A stretch of 64,000 bases of DNA, from contig NZ_JRUQ01000062.1 in NCBI RefSeq assembly GCF_000773975.1, forward strand, positions 62,001 through 126,000. The letters are read 5' to 3'. This DNA is from Erwinia typographi (GTDB lineage Bacteria; Pseudomonadota; Gammaproteobacteria; Enterobacterales; Enterobacteriaceae). A model generated the notes under the pieces. It did not search any database. It saw only the letters and a list, made by a program, of their open reading frames with translations, and was not told the origin of the DNA. A program made the position numbers and the translations under genes. This document shows, one piece after another, positions 44,555 to 54,771 of this stretch (positions within the stretch are counted from its first letter, which is position 1; each line of letters opens with the position of its first letter).

Positions 44555-45746
44555 CGCATTGCTGTTTCGCTGGCAGGCGATGGATAAGAGTGGGGCGATG
44601 GTTCAGGGCGCCTTCTTTTGCCACAACCAGCAGGAGGTTATGGAGAGGATGTTGGCAAAAGGGCTAACGCCGCTAACGCTCTCCTCCGGCAAGCGCTATC
44701 GCGCAAAAGAGTGGCAGTGGCAGCAGAAAATTGCCCTCTTTCGCCAGCTGGCGACCCTACTTAAAGCTGGGCTGACGCTCTCGGCCAGCCTGCATCTGCT
44801 GGGGGAAGAGCATCAACATCCCGGCTGGCAGGCGCTGTTAAGCCAGCTACAAACAAGCGTCGCGGAAGGCATCCCGTTCTCCACGGCGCTGGCTATGTGG
44901 CCGGAGGTGTTTCCTCCACTTTTCCCAGCCCTGATGTCCGTTGGCGAAGTGACCGGGCGCATCGAAACGTGCTGTCAGCAGTTGGCCAGCCAGCAGGAGC
45001 GTCAGCAGCGGCTGCAAAAGAAGGTCGCTAAGGCCCTGCGCTACCCTCTTTTTATTCTGCTGTTGGCCCTGATGGTCAGCGTGGGGATGCTGGTCTTTGT
45101 CCTGCCTGAATTTATATCCGTCTATCAGGCGTTTGACGCTCCTCTTCCTGCCTTCACGGCTGGCGTGGTGGCGCTTGCCGAATGGCTACAGGAATACGGC
45201 CTGACGCTTCTGATTGCCGCAGGCATTTTGGGGTTCGGCTGGCGCTGGCAAACCCAACGCTCGTCGGGCTGGCAAAGGAGAGAACAGCGCTGGCTGCTGG
45301 GTTTACCGTTGATGGGCAAACTTTATCAGGGTGGGCTGCTCAGCCGGATATTTATGACTCTGGCGCTAACGCAGCAGGCCGGACTGACGTTGTTACAGGG
45401 GCTACAGGCGGTGGAGAAAACGCTGGTTCCTCTGCTGTGGCGGGAAGCTATTCAGCAGCTTCAACGGCATATTGCTTCCGGTCATCCTCTCCATCAGGCG
45501 CTGAAGCAGCACCCGCTCTTTAACCCGCTTTGCTATCAGCTGATTAAGGTGGGTGAGGAGTCCGGCTCCCTCGACAACATGCTGGCCCGTCTGGGCAATA
45601 TGCATGAAGAGATGACAAACGACCTGGCCGATAATCTGGCTGCCGCTACTGAGCCGCTGATGATGGTGATAACCGGCGTTTTGGTAGGCGCGCTGGTGAT
45701 CGCTATGTATCTGCCCATTTTTAACCTGGGAAATGCGATGGGATAA
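44547..45746 (+). CDS. hofC: Type IV pilus inner-membrane platform protein HofC (PilC/GspF-like)
   Basis: A 399-residue polytopic protein with two T2SSF domains (FRQLATLLKAGLTLSASL and FMTLALTQQAGLTLLQGL), each followed by a TM helix, and a C-terminal TM (MMVITGVLVGALVIAMYLPIF). It forms the membrane platform with HofB. Overlaps hofB by 8 nt, last gene of the operon. Confidence 0.92.
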   Translation: MANALLFRWQAMDKSGAMVQGAFFCHNQQEVMERMLAKGLTPLTLSSGKRYRAKEWQWQQKIALFRQLATLLKAGLTLSASLHLLGEEHQHPGWQALLSQLQTSVAEGIPFSTALAMWPEVFPPLFPALMSVGEVTGRIETCCQQLASQQERQQRLQKKVAKALRYPLFILLLALMVSVGMLVFVLPEFISVYQAFDAPLPAFTAGVVALAEWLQEYGLTLLIAAGILGFGWRWQTQRSSGWQRREQRWLLGLPLMGKLYQGGLLSRIFMTLALTQQAGLTLLQGLQAVEKTLVPLLWREAIQQLQRHIASGHPLHQALKQHPLFNPLCYQLIKVGEESGSLDNMLARLGNMHEEMTNDLADNLAAATEPLMMVITGVLVGALVIAMYLPIFNLGNAMG

Positions 45747-45751
45747 GGGAT

Positions 45752-45785
45752 AACAGCCTGCCTTTCGTCCAGGCAGGCTGTTTCT
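45752..45785. terminator. Bidirectional terminator between hofC and guaC
   Basis: ACAGCCTGCCT/AGGCAGGCTGT forms an 11-bp stem with a 7-nt loop, followed by TTTC on the + strand; it serves both convergent operons. Confidence 0.85.
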
Positions 45786-45788
45786 GCG

Positions 45789-46829
45789 TCAGCGGTTAAA
45801 GACGCGGTTTTCCTGTTCCGCAACGCGAATAAACGTGGTGCGCTTGGTCAGCTCTTTTAAACGTTCTGCCCCAACGTAGGTGCAGGCTGAACGCAGGCCG
45901 CCAAGAATATCGCGCGCTGTGTGCTCAACCGGCCCACGCAGCGGCAGCTTCACGGTTTTGCCCTCGGCTGCACGATAACCTGCCACGCCGCCTACGTGAC
46001 GCTTCATGGCAGATTCAGAACTCATTCCGTAGAACAGCATGAACTGCTCGCCATCTTCCTCTACCAGCGTGCCCTCACACTCTTCGTGCGCAGCCAGCAT
46101 CCCGCCTAGCATGACAAAATCCGCCCCGCCGCCAAAGGCCTTCGCCACGTCGCCCGGCACGGAGCAACCGCCATCGCTGACAATCTGCCCACCCAAACCA
46201 TGAGCCGCATCCGCGCACTCAATCACGGCAGAAAGCTGGGGATAGCCGACGCCGGTTTTAACCCTGGTGGTGCAGACCGAACCGGGGCCAATCCCGACCT
46301 TCACAATGTCGGCACCTGACAGAATAAGCTCTTCAACCATTTCGCCGGTCACTACATTGCCAGCACAGATGGTTTTACCCGGACAGGCCTCGCGGGCGCG
46401 GTGCAGGAACTCGACAAAATGTTCGGAATACCCGTTGGCAACGTCAATACAGATAAAATTCAGCAGCGGTGAGAGCGCCAGAATCTGCTGCATTTTGATG
46501 AAATCGGCATCCGAAGTACCGGTAGAAACCATGACGTGTTTCAGCACGCTGTCAGGAACTCGGGAGATAAATTGCTGCCACTGCTCAACGCTGTAATGTT
46601 TGTGCACGGCGGTGAGCACATCGAAAGACGCCAGGGCCTCGGCCATACTGAAAGTGCCGACAGTATCCATATTAGCTGCGATGATCGGTATGCCAGACCA
46701 GGCCACAGCAGAATGCTTGAAGGTAAATTGACGGGTAAGTTCTACCTGAGAACGGCTTTTTAGCGTGGAACGCTTTGGCCGGATAAGGACATCTTTAAAG
46801 CCTAATTTAATATCTTCTTCAATACGCAT
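45789..46829 (-). CDS. guaC: GMP reductase
   Basis: A 346-residue TIM-barrel enzyme that converts GMP to IMP with NADPH, part of purine salvage. It resembles IMP dehydrogenase but lacks CBS domains. The catalytic cysteine loop [21 protein letters not shown] and [19 protein letters not shown] near the N-terminus are diagnostic. Divergent from coaE, as in E. coli. Confidence 0.97.
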   Translation of the reverse strand: MRIEEDIKLGFKDVLIRPKRSTLKSRSQVELTRQFTFKHSAVAWSGIPIIAANMDTVGTFSMAEALASFDVLTAVHKHYSVEQWQQFISRVPDSVLKHVMVSTGTSDADFIKMQQILALSPLLNFICIDVANGYSEHFVEFLHRAREACPGKTICAGNVVTGEMVEELILSGADIVKVGIGPGSVCTTRVKTGVGYPQLSAVIECADAAHGLGGQIVSDGGCSVPGDVAKAFGGGADFVMLGGMLAAHEECEGTLVEEDGEQFMLFYGMSSESAMKRHVGGVAGYRAAEGKTVKLPLRGPVEHTARDILGGLRSACTYVGAERLKELTKRTTFIRVAEQENRVFNR

Positions 46830-47065
46830 GATGAGTTTCCTGGTTGATGGCGCAATAGTTAGCGGGTCCCAGCTCCAGTGACGCTATCATACGCGGTAAA
46901 TTCGTATGAGCAAGACTGCGAAAAACGCTTTATATACGCTACAATCCCATAAATTTATCCGCTATCCCCTGGTGTGATCTGCACCACCTTTTGAGCCTGT
47001 AATCGCTGAGTTTATCTGACGCGATGCCGACTTCAGTCACAACAGGGTCGGGAGAGAGAGGGCTT

Positions 47066-47677
47066 ATGCGCTATACTGTTGCGCTGACTGGTGGCATCGG
47101 CAGCGGAAAAACCACCATTGCGAATGCCTTTGCCGCAAGAGGTGTGGACATCGTCGATGCTGACGCGATTGCCCGTCAGGTTGTGGAGCCCGGCCAGCCA
47201 GCGCTTGCCACGATCCAGGCTAAATTTGGTCAGGAAGTGATCCTTAGCGACGGGCACCTCGATCGCAAAGCTATGCGCGAACGCATTTTCACCTCGGCGG
47301 AGAACAAAGCCTGGCTCAATGCCCTGCTGCATCCTCTGATCCAGCAGGAAACGCGCCGCCAGCTGGCGTTAACCCACTCCGTCTGGTGTCTGTGGGTTGT
47401 GCCGCTACTGGTTGAAAATAATCTTCACCAGCTGGCGAATCGGGTACTGGTCGTCGACGTGGATCGTGAGACCCAGCTAAAGCGCACCATGAGCAGGGAT
47501 GGTATCAGCCGCGAACAGGCGGAACATATTCTGGCCGCTCAGGCAACGCGTGAACGTCGCCTCGCCGTGGCGGACGACATTATCGATAACGGCGGATCAC
47601 CCGAGTCGGTGGCCGCGCGCGTTGCCCTGCTGGACCAGCACTATCGCAGGCTGGCCGGGGCCACAAATCAGGATTAA
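47066..47677 (+). CDS. coaE: Dephospho-CoA kinase
   Basis: A 203-residue P-loop kinase that phosphorylates dephospho-CoA in the last step of CoA synthesis. N-terminal [22 protein letters not shown] holds the P-loop; [17 protein letters not shown] and LLHPLIQQE are family signatures. The ATG at 47066 follows GGGAGAGAGAGGG and matches the E. coli start; upstream in-frame codons are non-conserved. First gene of coaE-zapD-yacG. Confidence 0.96.
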   Translation: MRYTVALTGGIGSGKTTIANAFAARGVDIVDADAIARQVVEPGQPALATIQAKFGQEVILSDGHLDRKAMRERIFTSAENKAWLNALLHPLIQQETRRQLALTHSVWCLWVVPLLVENNLHQLANRVLVVDVDRETQLKRTMSRDGISREQAEHILAAQATRERRLAVADDIIDNGGSPESVAARVALLDQHYRRLAGATNQD

Positions 47678-47681
47678 CAGC

Positions 47682-48425
47682 ATGAGCACAACCGTCTTAT
47701 TTGAGTATCCACTTAACGAAAAAATGCGTACCTGGCTGCGAATTGAGTTTTTGATCGGCCAGTTAGAGAGTAGCAGAACCATCACCGACAACCTTGGCGC
47801 GCTGACCTTTTTCCGCAACGCGGCAGAGCTGCTCGACGTATTTGAACGCGGTGAATTACGCACTGAGATTGTTAAAGAACTGGAGAAGCAGCAGCAAAAA
47901 TTACGCGCCTGGGCCGACGTGCCGGGGGTTGATATGGCGTTAATCCTTACCCTGAGTGACAAGCTTAAGGCCTGTTCCAGCGTGCTGATGGCCGCGCCAC
48001 GCATGGGTCAGCTAATCCGTGAAGATCGCCTGATCGGGCTGGTTCGCCAGCGCTTAAGTATTCCCGGCGGCTGCTGCAGTTTCGATCTTCCCACGCTGCA
48101 TATCTGGCTGCACATCGGGCAAGAGCAGCGCGACGCTCAGGTTGCCGTCTGGATGGAGTCACTGACGCCAATTAAAAACGCCCTGACGCAAATTCTTGAT
48201 TTGGTCCGCCAGTCAGGAGGATTTCGTCATCAAACCAGCCTGAACGGTTTTTTCCAGGACAATGCGGAAGGCGCCGAGCTGCTGCGCCTACAGCTGTCTC
48301 TGGATGATTCTCTGTACCCACAGGTTTCCGGTCACAAAAGCCGCTATGCTATTCGTTTTCTGCCGCTAGACAGCGAACGCGGTGAAGTGCCGGCACGCCT
48401 GGATTTTGAACTCGCCTGTTGTTAA
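47682..48425 (+). CDS. zapD: Cell division protein ZapD
   Basis: A 247-residue cytosolic protein, identical in length to E. coli ZapD, that cross-links FtsZ filaments by binding the FtsZ C-terminal tail. [18 protein letters not shown] at the N-terminus and [16 protein letters not shown] are conserved. It starts 4 nt after coaE. Confidence 0.96.
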   Translation: MSTTVLFEYPLNEKMRTWLRIEFLIGQLESSRTITDNLGALTFFRNAAELLDVFERGELRTEIVKELEKQQQKLRAWADVPGVDMALILTLSDKLKACSSVLMAAPRMGQLIREDRLIGLVRQRLSIPGGCCSFDLPTLHIWLHIGQEQRDAQVAVWMESLTPIKNALTQILDLVRQSGGFRHQTSLNGFFQDNAEGAELLRLQLSLDDSLYPQVSGHKSRYAIRFLPLDSERGEVPARLDFELACC

Positions 48426-48435
48426 GGTTTACCTG

Positions 48436-48651
48436 ATGAATAAAGATGATGTGATGATAGTCAACTGCCCAACCTGTGCAAAAGAAGTGATTTGGGATGA
48501 GCTAAGCCCGTGGCGGCCGTTTTGCAGCAAGCGCTGCCAGCTGATCGATTTAGGTGAATGGGCTGCTGAAGAGAAACGGATTGCCAGCAGCGGCGATCTC
48601 TCGGAAAGCGATGAGTGGAGCGAACAAGACCCGCGCCTGGACAGAGAGTAA
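48436..48651 (+). CDS. yacG: DNA gyrase inhibitor YacG
   Basis: A 71-residue zinc protein that in E. coli binds GyrB and inhibits gyrase. The four-cysteine motif CPTC...FCSKRC and [14 protein letters not shown] are conserved. ATG 48436 with AAGG upstream is chosen over an in-frame codon inside zapD. The N-terminus (MNKDDVMIV) is slightly longer than in E. coli. Confidence 0.95.
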   Translation: MNKDDVMIVNCPTCAKEVIWDELSPWRPFCSKRCQLIDLGEWAAEEKRIASSGDLSESDEWSEQDPRLDRE

Positions 48652-49026
48652 AGTACAGTACCCGCCGTGCTCACCCCAGAGCCATCGGCGGGTAAACGAC
48701 GACCATTCAAATCAGACAGACAGCCCGCATTGCTTAACCAGGATCGGCGATGTACTTCCCAGACTAAAGACCAGAATACCTTGCCTTAAATTAAATCACT
48801 TCAGTTTATTCCAGCTAACAGCGCGAATTTTCCTGTCACCTCTGGGCGGAAAAGCATGATTATGGCTTTCAACTTAAAACACAGTATTAAAGCAATTATT
48901 TAACATCTTATTTACTGTTCTTTGCCATAAGAAAAAAGCCTTCAGCTTAAGGAAAAACAAGTTTGTAAATCCCCCTTCTGCAGTCAGAATTTCAGCTCGA
49001 GGACCTAAAAATTACACAGGGATATT
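48652..49026. other. Intergenic stretch before the phosphoesterase-lectin gene
   Basis: 375 nt whose GC falls sharply from left to right. Near the start, CCCGCCG/CGGCGGG (around 48660-48694) can form a long-loop hairpin, a weak terminator for yacG. The remainder is AT-rich and probably supplies the promoter of the next gene; I see no gene in it. Confidence 0.4.
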
Positions 49027-50721
49027 ATGAAATTCACGCTAAGTCTTATTACTACATGCATTATATCATGTAATGCATTTGCTTTACCTTCAAATAATGC
49101 AATCGCTTCATCTTCGAGTTACAGTATGGATGCAGCATTCAGAACCAATCAATCGACCAACTATATTATTATGGCCGACCCCCAGGCATGGCGAATGGGG
49201 CAAGGTAATGCTTACCCAGACCCAAACAGCCCAAATACGGCCCACACATGGAAAGACTTCAATCGCCGGGTAGTCAGGGGAATTAACACATTACACATGA
49301 CAGTAAAGGCTCGTTTCGGTGTTATTAATGGCGACATCACAGAATTCGGCAGGCCCACCCAACGCGCATCATTCAACGAAATTTACAACGGAGTTATGTT
49401 TCCTTTATTGATAGGATTAGGGAACCATGATTATGAGTCAAATATCAATGACTGTGCCATCCCATTTGCGCTAAATTTCAGTATGAATGCCTGCGCATAT
49501 TCTGCTGCACACGACTTAGAAAACCGCATAAGTCAATATCGAAAAAATTTTGAAAATTTCTCTGCAGACATTACTCAATCGGAAAACAGCGTTACGCAGG
49601 GAAGCATGGGCTATTCCTGGGACTCGAATTCATTTGGCGTATCCAATCATTTTGTCCAACTCCATCTCGCTCCAGGCTATAAAGTCTGGATCAACAATAT
49701 GATTAGTTCTCATAATTATGATATTCTGGATTCCTTGTCCTGGTTACGTCACGATCTTGATAAAGCCAGAAAACGCGGCGTTAATAACATTTTTCTTAAC
49801 TTTCATGCGATGGAATGGTTAAATCGCATGCCAGATTCACAGCAACAGCAGTTAAAGTCCATAATAGATGAATATAAGATTTCTGCAATATTCGTTGGGC
49901 ATTCCCACTATCCATTATTGCAAACCCATCGTCCTTTTGGCAAGGTTCCAATATATACTAGCGGCGCACTGTATTCTGGTTATGTCGATGTTTTGAACGT
50001 GGATAAAGAAGGATTTCAAGTCAAAACATATATGACTAAGACTGGAAAGCCGGAAGAAGTCATCATCCGAGATAAAGTCGCCACACCTAAGCCTCCATCC
50101 CGGTGCTATAAACATGGCACTAAAATTTCGGCAGGTAATTTTGTCCGCACTGAGCCATTCAATAAAAACTTTCAGTATGTCTACCTGAGGCAGAATAATA
50201 CATCGAATGCTCTGGATGCCAATATGGCTGAGGATGTTTACACGAATAAGTTTTCGTCCAGCAACCCTTATATGCGTTGGAAGTTAAAGTCCTACTGGAC
50301 GAATGCCGAAGGAGAAACTTATTATACATTAACGCATCTGAAATCGGGTAAGGTGCTTGACAGTAATAGTGCGGGTAAAGTTTATACTAAAAAATGGAAT
50401 GGCGGAAGATATCAACAGTGGAAATTGTTGAAATATTCTGATGGCAGCCAAATCCAGTTAATCAACGTCGCTACTGGTCGTATCCTGGATGCCAATTCAA
50501 ATAAAAATATATATACTAAGAAAAGCTCACTGAAATTTACCAATGGTTATCAAAACTGGCAGATCGTTAATCCAGGAGGGGCCAAAGCTGATAGCGTCAA
50601 ATATTTCGAAGCAAAAAGCGCCAATTCATGGAGCCAGGCACTACCTCAAGGTACATCCAGTAATCAGCATTGGTCATATGCAGGTGAAAGGAGTTTGACT
50701 CAGGCAGCCCCGTGCATCTAA
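49027..50721 (+). CDS. Secreted calcineurin-like phosphoesterase with ricin-type lectin domain
   Basis: A 564-residue exported protein: signal peptide (1-19, cleavage near AFA-LPS), metallophosphoesterase domain (~45-345), and a C-terminal ricin B-type beta-trefoil (~385-515). Metal-site motifs are ADPQ (Asp51), NGD (Asp103), GNHD (132-135), His260 and GHSH (291-294); the first has Gln where DxH enzymes have His. The trefoil shows three lobes, each with LD(A/S)N, a (V/I)YT(K/N) and a final W at about 395-420, 443-467 and 486-513. GC is far below the core neighbours, suggesting transfer. It probably acts on a phosphorylated extracellular or periplasmic glycoconjugate or nucleotide; substrate unknown. 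Confidence 0.82.
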   Translation: MKFTLSLITTCIISCNAFALPSNNAIASSSSYSMDAAFRTNQSTNYIIMADPQAWRMGQGNAYPDPNSPNTAHTWKDFNRRVVRGINTLHMTVKARFGVINGDITEFGRPTQRASFNEIYNGVMFPLLIGLGNHDYESNINDCAIPFALNFSMNACAYSAAHDLENRISQYRKNFENFSADITQSENSVTQGSMGYSWDSNSFGVSNHFVQLHLAPGYKVWINNMISSHNYDILDSLSWLRHDLDKARKRGVNNIFLNFHAMEWLNRMPDSQQQQLKSIIDEYKISAIFVGHSHYPLLQTHRPFGKVPIYTSGALYSGYVDVLNVDKEGFQVKTYMTKTGKPEEVIIRDKVATPKPPSRCYKHGTKISAGNFVRTEPFNKNFQYVYLRQNNTSNALDANMAEDVYTNKFSSSNPYMRWKLKSYWTNAEGETYYTLTHLKSGKVLDSNSAGKVYTKKWNGGRYQQWKLLKYSDGSQIQLINVATGRILDANSNKNIYTKKSSLKFTNGYQNWQIVNPGGAKADSVKYFEAKSANSWSQALPQGTSSNQHWSYAGERSLTQAAPCI

Positions 50722-50745
50722 CAGCCAGTCACTAATAATACAGAT

Positions 50746-50784
50746 AAAAGATGGCTCACACGGTTAATGGGAGCCATCTTTTTA
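50746..50784. terminator. Bidirectional terminator between the phosphoesterase gene and mutT
   Basis: AAAGATGGCTC/GAGCCATCTTT is a stem of 11 bp separated by 13 nt, with A- and T-runs on the two sides, so it can end both convergent genes. Confidence 0.85.
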
Positions 50785-50799
50785 CTTATCATCAGCACG

Positions 50800-51225
50800 C
50801 TACGCGCTGTCCGCACCTGGCGCGGAAAACGGCAAGGCCTCCGCGACTAAACGTCGCACGATCGCGGCATTCGCCGGCGGAAATTCACTTGCCACCAGCT
50901 CCCGTTGAGCAACCCAGCGCTGCGGCTGGCCTTCACGGCCATAGGGTTGGCCTTGCCAGCCAGAGACGATAAAAAAATGGAGCGTGACCCGTAGCTCACT
51001 GTCACTGTGTTCGGCAACGTCATAGGCGCTGGCGTGTTCAACCTCAATACCCGTCTCTTCATGCAGCTCGCGCTTCAGCGCCTGCTCTGCGGTTTCTCCC
51101 GGCTCAATTTTCCCGCCCGGAAATTCCCACATATTTGCCATATGAGAACGGGCAGAACGCCGTGCGAGGAAAATATTTTGTTGTTCGTCGCGGATAATGC
51201 CTACCGCTACCTGCAGATGCTTCAT
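50800..51225 (-). CDS. mutT: 8-oxo-dGTP diphosphatase MutT
   Basis: A 141-residue Nudix hydrolase that cleanses the nucleotide pool of 8-oxo-dGTP. The Nudix box GGKIEPGETAEQALKRELHEETGI is complete, and the N-terminus MKHLQVAVGIIRDE aligns with E. coli MutT. The C-terminus is about 12 residues longer than in E. coli. Downstream of secA in the same direction, as in E. coli, but behind a terminator. Confidence 0.95.
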   Translation of the reverse strand: MKHLQVAVGIIRDEQQNIFLARRSARSHMANMWEFPGGKIEPGETAEQALKRELHEETGIEVEHASAYDVAEHSDSELRVTLHFFIVSGWQGQPYGREGQPQRWVAQRELVASEFPPANAAIVRRLVAEALPFSAPGADSA

Positions 51226-51322
51226 TCATTTACACTCTGGGAAACTGTACACCCCGTCACTATTCCAGCGTTATCCGGGAAAGGCAAGTCTGCGTCAGCC
51301 TCTTTCAGCCCAGTTCTGAAAT

Positions 51323-51397
51323 CCGTTCAGCAAAGCAATCCGCCTTCCTTTCGTCAGGCTCTCGGGCAAGGATTGCTTCTGCTGGTAGCCTGAACGG
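51323..51397. repeat. Long imperfect hairpin between secA and mutT
   Basis: An outer stem CCGTTCAG (51323-51330)/CTGAACGG (51390-51397) and an inner stem AGCAATCC (51334-51341)/GGATTGCT (51370-51377) are perfect, with an asymmetric internal loop of 3 versus 12 nt. It lies in the mutT leader beyond the secA terminator. It may be a short palindromic repeat element or a structured RNA. Confidence 0.5.
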
Positions 51398-51417
51398 CAT
51401 CGCCTACCGTTTTACCG

Positions 51418-51449
51418 AAAAAAAAGGGCCGGAGAAATTCTCCAGCCCT
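51418..51449 (-). terminator. Rho-independent terminator of secA
   Basis: On the minus strand AGGGCTGGAG/CTCCGGCCCT (10 bp, one G-T pair) with loop AATTT is followed by eight Ts. Confidence 0.9.
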
Positions 51450-51469
51450 CTGATTGTCACCGCCAGCCG

Positions 51470-54175
51470 TCAGGCAAGACGACCGTGACACTGCTTGAAT
51501 TTTTTCCCTGATCCGCAAGGGCAAGGATCGTTACGGCCCACCTTGCGCTCGCCGGTCTGATCCGCCACCGAAATCGCCGCCTCGGTTTCTGAGTCAATGT
51601 GGCTCAGCTGCTGCTGTTGGGCCAGACGATCGGCCTCTTCGCGGCGCTGCTCTTCCATCGCTTCCACTTCTTCAGGCATACGAACCTGAACCTTGCTCAG
51701 CGTGCTAATCACTTCATACTTCAGTGACTCCAGCATCGCGGCAAACATGGCGAAGGATTCACGCTTGTACTCCTGCTTCGGATCTTTCTGCGCGTAGCCA
51801 CGCAGGTGAATCCCCTGACGCAGATAGTCCATAGCGGCCAGATGCTCTTTCCACAGTGAGTCCAGCGTTTGCAGCATCACGCCCTTCTCGAAGTTACGCA
51901 TCATTTCGGTGCCAACCACCTCTTCTTTGCGCAGATACTGGTCTTTCGCCTGTTCCATGATGCGTTCACGCAGCGTCTCTTCGTGCAGCTCTGGCTCTTT
52001 GTCGAGCCACTCTTTGATCGGCATCTCCAGATCAAAATCGTTTTTCAGACGCTCTTCCAGGCCATCAACATCCCACATTTCTTCCAGCGACTGCGGTGGA
52101 ATGTAGCCATCGATAGTGGTTTTGAACACGTCATCGCGGATACTGTTGATGGTTTCCGACACGTCAGACACGTCCAGCAGCTCGTTACGCTGGCTGTAGA
52201 TAGCGCGACGCTGGTCGTTGGCAACATCATCATATTCCAGCAGCTGCTTACGGATATCAAAGTTGCGGCTTTCTACTTTACGCTGCGCGTTAGCAATGGC
52301 CTTGGTCACCCAGGGATGCTCAATGGCCTCACCCGGCTTCATACCCAGCTTGCGCATCATGTTAGAGACGCGGTCCGAGGCGAAAATACGCATCAGCGCA
52401 TCTTCCATCGACAGGTAGAAACGTGAGGAACCGTTATCCCCCTGACGACCTGAACGTCCACGCAACTGGTTATCGATACGGCGGGATTCATGGCGCTCTG
52501 TACCGATGATGTGCAGGCCGCCAGAGGCCAGCACGGCATTGTGTCGAATCTGCCAGGCGCTTTTGATCGCCTCAATCTGCTCGGCGGTCGGCTCTTCCAG
52601 CGCAGCAATCTCCGCCTGCCAGCTACCGCCCAGCACGATATCGGTACCACGACCAGCCATGTTGGTGGCAATGGTGACCGTGCCAGGCTGGCCGGCCTGT
52701 GCCACAATATCCGCCTCACGGGCGTGGAACTTAGCGTTCAGCACCGCGTGTTCAATACCAGCGCGCTTCAGCTCTTCAGAAACCACTTCGGACTTCTCGA
52801 TAGAGATAGTACCAACCAGTACTGGCTGACCGTTCGCCGTACGCTCGCGGATATCTTCAATGATCGCGTCGATCTTCTCTTTCTCGGTCATATAGACCAG
52901 GTCAGGCAGATCTTTTCGCAGCATAGGACGGTTGGTAGGCACAACGATGGTTTCCAGCTTGTAGATTGAGCTGAATTCAAAAGCTTCGGTGTCTGCCGTA
53001 CCGGTCATCCCGGCCAGTTTGCTGTACAGGCGGAAGTAGTTCTGGAAGGTGATGGAAGCCAGCGTCTGGTTTTCATTCTGAATTTCCACCCCTTCTTTGG
53101 CTTCCACCGCCTGGTGCAGACCATCAGACCAGCGACGACCAGCCATGGTACGACCGGTGTGTTCGTCAACGATGATGACTTCACCGTCTTTAACAATGTA
53201 GTCAACGTCACGGGTGAACAGCACATGCGCACGCAGTGCGGCAGTCACATGATGCATCATCATGATGTTAGCTGGCGAGTAGAGAGACTCGCCCTCTTCC
53301 ATAATGCCTTCGCTGACCATCAGCTCTTCAATCGCCACCAGGCCGCGCTCGGTCAGATGCACCTGACGCGATTTTTCATCCACCGAGAAGTGACCTTCCC
53401 CCTGGAAAGTGTCGGAGTCTTCTTTTTCCTGACGGATCAGGCCCGGAATGATTTTGTTGACGCGAATGTACAGCTCGGAGCTGTCTTCCGCCGGACCGGA
53501 GATGATCAGCGGCGTACGAGCTTCATCGATCAGGATTGAGTCAACCTCATCCACCAGCGCATAGTTCAGCTTACGCTGCACGCGGTCTTCAGGGCTGAAG
53601 GCCATATTGTCACGCAGGTAGTCAAAGCCGTATTCGTTGTTGGTACCGTAGGTAATATCGGCAGCATAGGCTTCGCGCTTCGCCGGGGCAGGCATACCGG
53701 GCAGGTTGATACCGATGCTCAGGCCAAGGAATTCAAACAGCGGGCGGTTATTTTCCGCATCGCGCGAGGCCAGATAGTCGTTGACGGTGACCACATGAAC
53801 GCCCTTGCCGCCGAGGGCATTCAGGTAGGCTGGCAGCGTTGCGGTGAGAGTTTTACCCTCGCCGGTACGCATCTCTGCGATGCAGCGGTCGTTCAGTACC
53901 ATGCCGCCCAACAGCTGCACGTCAAAGTGGCGCATGCCGAACACGCGCTTGCTCGCTTCACGCACGGTGGCAAAGGCTTCCGGGATCAGGTTCTCCAGCA
54001 CTTCGCCCTTCTCCAGACGTGCGCGGAACTCTACGGTTTTCGCCTTCAGCTCTTCATCGGAAAGCTTTTCAAAATCAGGCTCCATCTTGTTGATGAGATC
54101 AACAGATTTGCGCATACGGCGCAGCACGCGATCGTTACTGCTGCCAAAAACTTTGGTTAATAATTTAGTTAACAT
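51470..54175 (-). CDS. secA: Protein translocase ATPase SecA
   Basis: A 901-residue preprotein translocase motor, the same length as the E. coli protein. N-terminal [16 protein letters not shown], Walker [29 protein letters not shown] in the DEAD motor and the C-terminal zinc-binding [14 protein letters not shown] are present. It lies 63 nt after secM, with a hairpin in the gap that should hide its ribosome-binding site until SecM arrest opens it. Confidence 0.98.
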   Translation of the reverse strand: MLTKLLTKVFGSSNDRVLRRMRKSVDLINKMEPDFEKLSDEELKAKTVEFRARLEKGEVLENLIPEAFATVREASKRVFGMRHFDVQLLGGMVLNDRCIAEMRTGEGKTLTATLPAYLNALGGKGVHVVTVNDYLASRDAENNRPLFEFLGLSIGINLPGMPAPAKREAYAADITYGTNNEYGFDYLRDNMAFSPEDRVQRKLNYALVDEVDSILIDEARTPLIISGPAEDSSELYIRVNKIIPGLIRQEKEDSDTFQGEGHFSVDEKSRQVHLTERGLVAIEELMVSEGIMEEGESLYSPANIMMMHHVTAALRAHVLFTRDVDYIVKDGEVIIVDEHTGRTMAGRRWSDGLHQAVEAKEGVEIQNENQTLASITFQNYFRLYSKLAGMTGTADTEAFEFSSIYKLETIVVPTNRPMLRKDLPDLVYMTEKEKIDAIIEDIRERTANGQPVLVGTISIEKSEVVSEELKRAGIEHAVLNAKFHAREADIVAQAGQPGTVTIATNMAGRGTDIVLGGSWQAEIAALEEPTAEQIEAIKSAWQIRHNAVLASGGLHIIGTERHESRRIDNQLRGRSGRQGDNGSSRFYLSMEDALMRIFASDRVSNMMRKLGMKPGEAIEHPWVTKAIANAQRKVESRNFDIRKQLLEYDDVANDQRRAIYSQRNELLDVSDVSETINSIRDDVFKTTIDGYIPPQSLEEMWDVDGLEERLKNDFDLEMPIKEWLDKEPELHEETLRERIMEQAKDQYLRKEEVVGTEMMRNFEKGVMLQTLDSLWKEHLAAMDYLRQGIHLRGYAQKDPKQEYKRESFAMFAAMLESLKYEVISTLSKVQVRMPEEVEAMEEQRREEADRLAQQQQLSHIDSETEAAISVADQTGERKVGRNDPCPCGSGKKFKQCHGRLA

Positions 54176-54195
54176 AATAAATACATTCTCTCAGC

Positions 54196-54212
54196 CACCA
54201 CATCATGTGGTG
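54196..54212 (-). promoter_or_regulatory. secM-secA intergenic hairpin controlling secA translation
   Basis: The palindrome CACCACAT-C-ATGTGGTG lies directly upstream of the secA ribosome-binding region (GAGAG near 54188). In E. coli a helix here sequesters the secA Shine-Dalgarno and is disrupted when a ribosome stalls on secM. The stalled ribosome at 54266-54316 would sit 50-120 nt upstream. Confidence 0.6.
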
Positions 54213-54238
54213 AAACACTTAATTTTCAGTTGGTTGAA

Positions 54239-54751
54239 TTAACTTAAAGGTGACGCGAGAGAGGCTGGTCCGGCACGAATGCCCTGAACCTGGGCAAGCC
54301 ACAGGCCAGTCTGGTAGCGGGGTTGTGCTGCAACCTGACGTTCAGCGGTATGACGAATGATCGTCGGCGGCCTGGCTTCATGGGTCAGCAGCGCATTTAG
54401 CGTGTCCAGCAGCGCAAGCTTTTGCACTTCGAGCGGCACGGCCTGCTCGGTAGTAGGCTGGCTGGCTGGCGTTAGCGTAAAGGAGAGATGGCGGATAACG
54501 GTGCGAAGCGCGTGCTGATGCCAGTAGTCAACGTTAAAACCAGGACGACGAACGCTCTCCTGCAGCAGGGCCAGGCTGTCGAAACGCATGCCGCTGCTGA
54601 TATTCAGGCTTCGTGAGGTGGTTTCTGGTAAAGTTGCTCTGTCGCTGGTGCCGTGAGGCAGGCCAAGACCAGCCGCGACCATCCCCAACAGGAGATGCGG
54701 CCAGAAATAACGTCTGCCAAATTGTCGCCAACGATTTAGAATACCGATCAC
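54239..54751 (-). CDS. secM: Secretion monitor SecM with variant arrest motif
   Basis: A 170-residue exported regulator that stalls its own ribosome when secretion is slow and thereby raises SecA synthesis. The GTG start at 54751 gives [32 protein letters not shown], matching the E. coli signal region. The arrest peptide near the end reads [17 protein letters not shown] (residues 146-162), differing from the E. coli FxxxxWIxxxxGIRAGP at two marked positions (Phe to Tyr, Ile to Leu), while Trp151 and the GIRAGP end are kept. It extends eight residues past the arrest Pro. Confidence 0.93.
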   Translation of the reverse strand: MIGILNRWRQFGRRYFWPHLLLGMVAAGLGLPHGTSDRATLPETTSRSLNISSGMRFDSLALLQESVRRPGFNVDYWHQHALRTVIRHLSFTLTPASQPTTEQAVPLEVQKLALLDTLNALLTHEARPPTIIRHTAERQVAAQPRYQTGLWLAQVQGIRAGPASLASPLS

Positions 54752-54771
54752 TGTTTCCGCCGGAGCCTGCT

